Origin: Clostridiales bacterium
Lineage (GTDB): Bacteria; Bacillota; Clostridia; Oscillospirales; Oscillospiraceae
Direction: 5' to 3'
Assembly: GCA_022781505.1 (NCBI GenBank)
Contig: JALETK010000035.1
Coordinates: forward strand, 1-40,703
Length of the DNA: 40,703 bases
Under the pieces are notes generated by a model that saw only the letters and a list, made by a program, of their open reading frames with translations, was not told the origin of the DNA and did no database searches. Within the stretch, counting starts at the first letter, position 1. Each line of letters begins with the position of its first letter. Positions 1-6,238 of this stretch are shown here, in pieces. Both the position numbers and the translations under genes were made by a program.

Positions 1-555
1 CTGAAACCCATGGGTTCCGGCGGTCAGGGCCCCGGGGGCAACGGCGTTTCCGCCGCCGTCCACAATGGGGGCGGTGTAGCCCATAAAGGTGAGCGTCGGA
101 TTTCCCGCCGTGTTTGCCGCCTCAAATTTCACATACACCAGGCCCCCCTCCACAGGGCTGGCCCCCGGGCTGACAGATTCCACAACCTTCGCCGGAATGT
201 CCGCCCCGATGCTGCAGACCCCGGAGGCGGGGGTGGGAATCTGCACCGCGCCGGTCTGGCTGTTGACGGACGCAACCTTTCCGGCCCCGTCCGCGCCGTT
301 GTACACAGTGAATGCCGCCGTGGAGCCGTCCGTCATGGTAATGGTGTAGGTGTCCGTGGCGCCCGGAGCACCGGTGCCGGAGGTGCGGGCAATGGAGGCG
401 ATGCCAACGCCTGTGTCGCCCTTCGGCCCCTCCACGGAGCCCAAATCCAAAACCGTTCCGTCTGTCAGGGTGAACATCAGGTGACCGTTTTCATCCACGG
501 TCACGGAGCGGATGCCCCGCTGAATCACCCCGTTGATTTTTGCCGTAATGTCCAA
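1..555 (-). CDS. Phage-tail/collagen-like structural protein, 3' end outside window (partial)
   Basis: Minus-strand open frame LDITAKINGVIQRGIRSVTVDENGHLMFTLTDGTVLDLGSVEGPKGDTGVGIASIARTSGTGAPGATDTYTITMTDGSTAAFTVYNGADG..., with a collagen-like GPKGDTG segment typical of phage tail/fibre proteins. TTG start preceded by GAGGTGAT. Runs off the window edge. Confidence 0.6.
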   Translation of the reverse strand, partial: MDITAKINGVIQRGIRSVTVDENGHLMFTLTDGTVLDLGSVEGPKGDTGVGIASIARTSGTGAPGATDTYTITMTDGSTAAFTVYNGADGAGKVASVNSQTGAVQIPTPASGVCSIGADIPAKVVESVSPGASPVEGGLVYVKFEAANTAGNPTLTFMGYTAPIVDGGGNAVAPGALTAGTHGFQ

Positions 556-559
556 ATCA

Positions 560-919
560 TCACCTCACAATCATTTTGTTTTCCCAGGCCACGGTGGTTC
601 TGCTGCCGCCGTGGGTCACCGCGATGCGGTAGGTATAGGCCCCGGCGGGGAGCCTTTCGCTGAGTTCCTCCGTCATCACCAGGGCAATTCTGCCCTCGGT
701 CACACCGGCGTAGGTCATCCGCTCCACCAGCTGGTGCCGCCAGTCGAAAATATCCAGAGTCACCACGTCCTCCTCCGCCACGGGCACCGGCGTCCCGTCC
801 TGGTCGGCCAGCTCCAGAACGAAGGTCACCGTGAAGGTGTCACCCTGGCAGAACCGCAGCTCCCCCGCCGCAATCTCCGGGCTGAGCCGGGCTCCCGGTA
901 CGCTGCACATAAAAATCAC
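560..919 (-). CDS. Small phage baseplate/tail-like protein (BppU-N-like beta-sandwich), hypothetical
   Basis: 119-aa ORF MIFMCSVPGARLSPEIAAGELRFCQGDTFTVTFVLELADQDGTPV...; immediately upstream of the tail-like ORF in the same orientation. Confidence 0.55.
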   Translation of the reverse strand: MIFMCSVPGARLSPEIAAGELRFCQGDTFTVTFVLELADQDGTPVPVAEEDVVTLDIFDWRHQLVERMTYAGVTEGRIALVMTEELSERLPAGAYTYRIAVTHGGSRTTVAWENKMIVR

Positions 920-985
920 CCCCCTTCCATCTGCATTCTAGCAAAGGGAAGGGGGGCGTCGTCACCCACACAACCGGGTATTTTT

Positions 986-2188
986 TTAGAGAATTTCCGT
1001 GCAGCCCTGCTCCCGGGGCGTGACCACCTGGCAGGCGCCCTTGCCCAGGGCGTCCTCCATGCCGGACTGGAAGGCCTCCAGCCGGTTCTTGGGCACATAG
1101 GCCTGAACCGTCCCCGCAAAGCCGCCGCTGTGCACCCGGCAGGCGCCACGCCCGGCCAGATAGTGCTCGCACAGGGCCAGGGTCACCGCCACGGACTGGT
1201 GCTCCACCGCACCGGCGGGAATCACATTCTGCAAATACATGTAGGAGGAGTCCCCGGACAGGCGCACCAGGCGCAGGAAGGTCTCAAAGTCTCCGGCCTC
1301 CAGGGCGTCGGCCTGCTTCTGCACCCGGCTGTCCTCCCGGAAGAAGTGGACGGCCCGGAGCACCGCCCGGTCTCCGAATTTCTTCCGGAGGGTGGGCAGG
1401 ACAGCGTAGAACTCCGAGGGGGCTACCTCGCTGAGGACGCTCTTTTCAAAGTAGCCGCTGATCTCCCCCATCTCCCGGGGGATGGCGTCGTACTCCCGGG
1501 CCAGCTCCCCCAGGCCCGCTCCGGAGTTCACGATGCACAGGGCGTAGCCGCAGGCGGAGAAATCAACCCGCAGCCTCTTGATGTGGGGCTTGGCCGGATT
1601 GCCCAGGTCGATGGAGAGGAGGCCCCCGGTGGCGCTGGTAAGCTGATCCATGAGGCCGCTGGGCTTGCCGAAATAGCGGTTCTCAGCGGTGTGACCGGCC
1701 ATGGCCAGCTCCATGGGGGTGCGCTGGCCCCCGCAGAACAGGCCGTTCAGAATGGCGCCCAGGAGCACCTCAAAGGCCGCCGAGGAGGACAGGCCGAAGC
1801 CGGGGAGCACCTGGGAGGTCACATAGGCGTCAAAGCCGGACACGGGGCAGCCCATGGCCAGAAATCCGGCGGCCACCCCCCGGATCAGGGCCGCAGGGGT
1901 ATTCTCCTCCCCGGGGACAGGCTCCCGCCGGGACAGCTCCACCTGGCACATTGGGTAGCCCTGGGACAGAACCCGGATGACCCCAGTTCCCGTGGCCCGA
2001 ACCGCCGCCACCGTGTCCAGGTCGATGGCCGCCGCCAGAACGTGGCCCCCCTGGTGGTCCGTATGATTGCCCCCCAGCTCCGCCCGGCCGGGGGCGGAAA
2101 AGAACCGCTCCGGAGCCGCGCCAAAGGCATCCTGAAACCCACGGCACAACGCCTCGCGCCGGGCCCCATCCAGTAACAATTGAGACAT
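986..2188 (-). CDS. galK: Galactokinase (GHMP kinase family)
   Basis: MSQLLLDGARREALCRGFQDAFGAAPERFFSAPGRAELGGNHTDHQGGHVLAAAI carries a galactokinase-like signature; also LPGFGLSSSAAFEVLLGAILNGL (GHMP ATP-binding) and a C-terminal GGFAGTVQAYV motif. Start chosen at 2188 after a GGAGGG SD. Confidence 0.9.
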   Translation of the reverse strand: MSQLLLDGARREALCRGFQDAFGAAPERFFSAPGRAELGGNHTDHQGGHVLAAAIDLDTVAAVRATGTGVIRVLSQGYPMCQVELSRREPVPGEENTPAALIRGVAAGFLAMGCPVSGFDAYVTSQVLPGFGLSSSAAFEVLLGAILNGLFCGGQRTPMELAMAGHTAENRYFGKPSGLMDQLTSATGGLLSIDLGNPAKPHIKRLRVDFSACGYALCIVNSGAGLGELAREYDAIPREMGEISGYFEKSVLSEVAPSEFYAVLPTLRKKFGDRAVLRAVHFFREDSRVQKQADALEAGDFETFLRLVRLSGDSSYMYLQNVIPAGAVEHQSVAVTLALCEHYLAGRGACRVHSGGFAGTVQAYVPKNRLEAFQSGMEDALGKGACQVVTPREQGCTEIL

Positions 2189-2486
2189 AGAGAATACCCT
2201 CCTTTGGGCCTCGCCCAAAATCACGGGCCTATTATATACGGCCAGGGGGGAAAAGGAAAGCCAAATCTTTCCCCCGGACCGAAAATTCTTCCAAAACGGA
2301 GGCAAAAAAATTGTGCAGACTGCACTGATTTCCGGGAGGACATTTCCCGCCGGTGGGGCGCCGGATGCTCCCGGGAGACGGAAATTAATATTTCCGAAAC
2401 AATTCCCAAACAGAGTGCAAATAAAAGGCCGGTATGGTATACTGAACACGAAATCCGGCGGAAAGGCCGGGGGAGGAGGGGGATTT

Positions 2487-3422
2487 GTGGAGCGATTGGG
2501 GAAGGTGCTGGGCCGGCTTCTGTTTCCGGGGCTGGAGGTGGTGCTGGTCTGTGTGCCTGTGGCGGCGGCGCTGCTGGGGTACACCTTCGGATTCGGGCAG
2601 GAGGAGGGCCCTGTTGCCTGGCTGCCCTATGGGTTTTCCGCCTACGCCCTCACCATCCTGTGCGCCTGGACGGCGAAAAACGCCGGGCGGGCCCGCCGGG
2701 AGGTTCACGCGGCCATTCACCGGGTCCCGGTGGCGCACCGGTATGTCACGGACGTGTCCTTTAAGCTGCACGTCTCATTGTACCTGTCTCTGGGGCTGAA
2801 TCTTCTTTACGCGGGGATGAAGCTGGTTTACGGGGTGCGGTTCCGCTCCGTTTGGTTTGGCACCCTGGCCGTCTACTATATGACCCTGGCCCTCATGCGC
2901 TTTTTGCTGCTGTGGCAGGTGAACCGCACCGGCTTCGACGGGGAGACGGCCTCCCAGCTGAGGCGGTACCGCCTGTGCGGCTGGATTCTGCTGCTCATGA
3001 ACATCGCCCTGTCCGGGGTGGTGGTGCTGATGGTGCGCAGGGAGGAGGGCTTTGCCTATCCGGGCTACCTCATCTATGTCATGGCCATGTACGCCTTTTA
3101 CAATATCATCACGGCGGTGCGGGACGTGGTGAAGTACCGGAAATTTCAGAGCCCCCTGATGTCCGCCGGAAAGGCCATCAAGCTGGCGGCGGCGCTGGTG
3201 TCCATGCTGTCCCTGGAGACCGCCATGCTGACCCAGTTTGACAACGGGGAAAATCCCGCCGCCTTCCGGCGGGTGATGACGGGCGCCACCGGCGGCTGCG
3301 TCTGCCTGGGGGTGCTGGCCATGGCGGTTTATATGATTGCCACCGCAACCGGGCAGCTGCGCCGTATGGAATATCAAAAAGGAGGGACTACCAATGGTGA
3401 ACATTCTGGTGCTGGAGGATGA
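2487..3422 (+). CDS. Multi-pass membrane protein of unknown function, upstream of a two-component system
   Basis: GTG start with strong upstream GGGGGAGGAGGGGG; hydrophobic segments throughout; 3' end overlaps the response regulator start at 3394. Confidence 0.75.
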   Translation: MERLGKVLGRLLFPGLEVVLVCVPVAAALLGYTFGFGQEEGPVAWLPYGFSAYALTILCAWTAKNAGRARREVHAAIHRVPVAHRYVTDVSFKLHVSLYLSLGLNLLYAGMKLVYGVRFRSVWFGTLAVYYMTLALMRFLLLWQVNRTGFDGETASQLRRYRLCGWILLLMNIALSGVVVLMVRREEGFAYPGYLIYVMAMYAFYNIITAVRDVVKYRKFQSPLMSAGKAIKLAAALVSMLSLETAMLTQFDNGENPAAFRRVMTGATGGCVCLGVLAMAVYMIATATGQLRRMEYQKGGTTNGEHSGAGG

Positions 3423-4065
3423 CGGGAAGCTGAATCAGACGGTGTGCACCTACCTGAACGACTGTGGCTTCCACGCCAAGGGCTGCCTGGACGCCCAGAC
3501 GGCCTACGAGGAGCTGTACAACAGCATCTATGAGCTGATCATCGCGGACATCATGATGCCGGGGGTGGACGGCTTTACCTTTGCGGAGAATGTGCGGCGG
3601 GTCAACCGGCACATTCCCATTCTCTTCATGTCCGCCAGGGACGACCTGCCCTCCAAGCAGCGGGGCTTCCAGCTGGGCATTGACGATTACATGGTCAAGC
3701 CCATCTCACTGGACGAGCTGCTGCTGCGGGTCCGGGCTCTGCTGCGCCGGGCCAACATTGAGATGGAGCGGAAGCTCCGGGTGGGAAACCTGGAGCTGGA
3801 CGCGGACGCCATCAGCGCCGTCGTGGGCGGCCAGGAGATTCCTGTGACCACCCGGGAATTCAACATTCTCTATAAGCTCCTGTCCTATCCCAACAAGACC
3901 TTCTCCCGGACTCAGCTCATGGACGAGTTCTGGGGCATCGAGACGGAGACCAGCCTGCGGGCAGTGGACGTTTATATCACCAAGCTCCGGGACAAGTTCT
4001 CCCAGTGTGACGGCTTCACCATCAAGACCGTCCGGGGTCTGGGCTACAAGGCGGTGCTGCTATGA
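3394..4065 (+). CDS. OmpR/PhoB-family response regulator
   Basis: MVNILVLEDDGKLNQTVCTYL...ADIMMPGVDGFTFAENVR...KPISLDELLLRVRALLRRAN receiver plus winged-helix C-terminus (TREFNILYKLLSYPNKTFSRTQLMDEFWG...VDVYITKLRDKF...IKTVRGLGYK). Confidence 0.93.
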   Translation: MVNILVLEDDGKLNQTVCTYLNDCGFHAKGCLDAQTAYEELYNSIYELIIADIMMPGVDGFTFAENVRRVNRHIPILFMSARDDLPSKQRGFQLGIDDYMVKPISLDELLLRVRALLRRANIEMERKLRVGNLELDADAISAVVGGQEIPVTTREFNILYKLLSYPNKTFSRTQLMDEFWGIETETSLRAVDVYITKLRDKFSQCDGFTIKTVRGLGYKAVLL

Positions 4066-5144
4066 AGGGGCGGCCTCTGGAGCGGACGGTGCGGCAGTCC
4101 CGGTTTCCCATCTCCCTGTTCGGGGTGTTCTGGGGGACGCTGCTGCTCATGTCCGGCATTCACATGGGGCTGCTTCTCCTGGCCGACGAGAGAGGCTGGA
4201 ACAGCCTGGTTCAGACCCTGATTCCCATGACCTACTGGGCATTGGTTGCCGCCGTGCTGACCCTCTACACCCGCTGGCGGGTGCAAAGGGCCTATGAAAA
4301 GCCCATGAAGGAGCTGGCGAAAGCCACGGCCAAGGTGGCCCAGGGGGATTTTTCCGTCTATGTCCCGCCTCTGCACACCCCGGACAAGCTGGACTACCTG
4401 GATGTGATGATTGCGGATTTCAACAAAATGGTGGGGGAGCTGGGGAGCATCGAGACTCTGAAGACCGACTTCGTCTCCAATGTGTCCCACGAAATCAAGA
4501 CGCCCCTGGCGGTCATTCACAACAACGCGGAGCTTCTGAACCGGGCTGGGGTGCCGGAGGCCCAGCGCCGGGAGTACGCCGAGAACATCCTCCACGCCAC
4601 CCGGCGGCTGTCCAACCTGGTGATGAACATGCTGAAGCTGAACAAGCTGGAAAAGCAGGTGATTCAGCCGGCGCCCCAGTCCTATGACCTGTGCGCCCAG
4701 CTCTGCGACTGCGCCCTGCAGTTTGAGGACATGTGGGACAAAAAGGACATCGCCTTTGAGGCAGAGCTGGAGGACCGGGCCATGATTCTGGCGGACCCGG
4801 GGCTTTTGGAGCTGGTCTGGACGAACCTTCTGTCCAACGCCATGAAGTTCACCCCCGCCGGGGGAACCATCACCATCAGGGAGACCTCCGACGGGGAGCG
4901 GATTACAGTCTCCGTCTCCGACACCGGCTGCGGCATGGACGAGGAAACCCTTAAGCGTATTTTTGACAAATTTTATCAGGGGGACCCCTCCCACGCCACA
5001 GAGGGCAACGGCCTGGGCCTGGCCCTGGTGCAGCGGATTTTGCAGCTGTCCGGGGGAACCGTGGCGGTGCGCAGCGCCCCGGGCAAGGGCTCGGCCTTTA
5101 CGGTCACGCTGCCGGTGTCCCCCCGGGATGAGGAAGAGATCTGA
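4062..5144 (+). CDS. Sensor histidine kinase (TM, HAMP, HisKA, HATPase)
   Basis: ATGA overlap with the RR; FVSNVSHEIKTPLAVIHNNAEL (H-box), LVWTNLLSNAMKFTP (N-box), VSDTGCGMDEETLKRIFDKFYQGD (G1/F), GNGLGLALVQRI (G2). Confidence 0.93.
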   Translation: MKGRPLERTVRQSRFPISLFGVFWGTLLLMSGIHMGLLLLADERGWNSLVQTLIPMTYWALVAAVLTLYTRWRVQRAYEKPMKELAKATAKVAQGDFSVYVPPLHTPDKLDYLDVMIADFNKMVGELGSIETLKTDFVSNVSHEIKTPLAVIHNNAELLNRAGVPEAQRREYAENILHATRRLSNLVMNMLKLNKLEKQVIQPAPQSYDLCAQLCDCALQFEDMWDKKDIAFEAELEDRAMILADPGLLELVWTNLLSNAMKFTPAGGTITIRETSDGERITVSVSDTGCGMDEETLKRIFDKFYQGDPSHATEGNGLGLALVQRILQLSGGTVAVRSAPGKGSAFTVTLPVSPRDEEEI

Positions 5145-5671
5145 TGGAGCAGAAAAAGGAAAATCCCTTTGTGGGATATGAGTACAAGGAGGTGGCCGTC
5201 CCCGGGGAGCAGGCCTCCATGTATCTGGATTGCTATGAAAACTTCGGCTGGGAGCCAGACGGGAGCATGGCCCCGGTGAGAGGGCCGGGCCCCGTCCGGC
5301 TGCGCCTGAAGCGGGACCGGAAGATTATGAACAAAATGGAGCTGACCCGGCTGCAGCGGCATTTTGAGGCCTGCGCCCGGGAGATTGACCAGCTGGAGCG
5401 CTCCAAGACCTCCGCCGCCACCGCCTGGGCCCTGGGCACAGGCGTCCTGGGCACGGCGTTCATGGCGGGCTCCGTTTTCGCCGTGACCGCCCAGCCGCCG
5501 GTTTACTGGCTGTGTGTCCTGCTGGCCGTCCCGGCCTTCGCCGGGTGGATCGCCCCCTGGTTTCTGTACCGCCGCATCGCCCAGGCCCGGGCCCGGAAGC
5601 TGCAGCCCATGATCGAGGCAAAGCAGGACGAGCTCTACGAGGTCTGCGAAAAGGGCCACGCCCTGCTGTAG
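5144..5671 (+). CDS. Conserved hypothetical membrane protein (two predicted TM helices)
   Basis: Translationally coupled (TGATG) to the histidine kinase; hydrophobic segments TAWALGTGVLGTAFMAGSVFAV and VYWLCVLLAVPAFAGWIAPWFLY. Confidence 0.75.
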   Translation: MEQKKENPFVGYEYKEVAVPGEQASMYLDCYENFGWEPDGSMAPVRGPGPVRLRLKRDRKIMNKMELTRLQRHFEACAREIDQLERSKTSAATAWALGTGVLGTAFMAGSVFAVTAQPPVYWLCVLLAVPAFAGWIAPWFLYRRIAQARARKLQPMIEAKQDELYEVCEKGHALL

Positions 5672-5785
5672 CGGGAGCCGCCCGAGGCACCGTGGGGAAG
5701 GGGACTTTGGCGGCTTGTCAGAAGCTCCCTGCCTGCTTTCCGGAACCACTGCACTCCATCCAAAGGGATTGCACCCCCAAGTCTG

Positions 5786-5925
5786 TCATTGTTATGAAAC
5801 AACCGCCGCACCCCCGACATGTCATCCTGAGCCATAGGCGAAGGAGCTCGCGCAGGAGGGTTTCCACACGGAGCCCCGGTGCATGAGGTCCTTCGGCTTC
5901 GCCTCGCCGATGGCAAGGGAGGCCT
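5786..5925. repeat. REP/MITE-like palindromic repeat, family B copy 1
   Basis: TGTTATGAAACAACCGCC...GTCATCCTGAGCC-AGGCGAAGG...GCGCAG...CCCCGGTGCATGAGGTCCTTCGGCTTCGCCTCGCCGATGG; homologous to copies near 13911, 18318, 24560 and 35038. Confidence 0.8.
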
Positions 5926-5954
5926 TTCGGTTATCGTGGTGTAAAAACACGCGA

Positions 5955-6054
5955 TGATTGCGAGACCCCGCAGGGGTCGTGGCAATCCGCCTCCCCGCAA
6001 GCCGTGAGGCTGCAGCGCCCCGTCAGGGGCGCAATGCGGGTCCGGACATATGAC
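5955..6054. repeat. MITE-like repeat, family C copy 1
   Basis: GATTGCGAGACCCCGCAGGGGTCGTGGCAATCCGCCTCCCCGCAAGCCGTGAGGCTGCAGCGCCCCGTCAGGGGCGCAATGCGGGTCCGGACATATGA; near-identical to 13696-13797 and present in reverse at 24723-24826. Confidence 0.8.
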
Positions 6055-6095
6055 CAATGTCACGAACTTAAGCGGGCAGGTTGGGTGGTGTGCCT

Positions 6096-6123
6096 GTAGG
6101 GGAGGGTCATGACCCTCCCCTAC
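6096..6123. repeat. 28-bp perfect palindrome, family A (GAG/CTC subtype)
   Basis: GTAGGGGAGGGTCATGACCCTCCCCTAC; identical copy at 23128-23155; variant at 13507-13534. Confidence 0.9.
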
Positions 6124-6174
6124 GGGCAGAATCGGGGGCTGCGGAACAGGTGTGCCGGTTTTGGAAATCTTATA

Positions 6175-6203
6175 TCGACGATTGCCTCCTTCTGTGATAT
6201 AAT
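6175..6203 (+). promoter_or_regulatory. Candidate extended -10 promoter for the TetM-like/NYN fusion gene
   Basis: TCGACG (6175-6180), 17-nt spacer, TGATATAAT with TATAAT at 6198-6203. Confidence 0.6.
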
Positions 6204-6232
6204 GGGCGCAGCTCACAATCACAGAAGGAGGC
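6184..6232 (+). promoter_or_regulatory. Perfect 15-bp inverted repeat spanning promoter and Shine-Dalgarno
   Basis: GCCTCCTTCTGTGAT (6184-6198), 19-nt loop, ATCACAGAAGGAGGC (6218-6232). The right arm contains the SD AGAAGGAGG of the gene starting at 6239; the left arm overlaps the -10 region. Confidence 0.85.
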
Positions 6233-6238
6233 GCTTTT

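Noticed and set aside
533-2176. 547-aa plus-strand ORF over galK
   Set aside because: Antisense to galactokinase; low-complexity H/G/P-rich translation with no recognisable domain.
2189-2584. N-terminal extension of galactokinase ORF to 2584
   Set aside because: Extended part is P/S/T-rich and covers the divergent promoter region; MSQLLLD start at 2188 follows a good SD.
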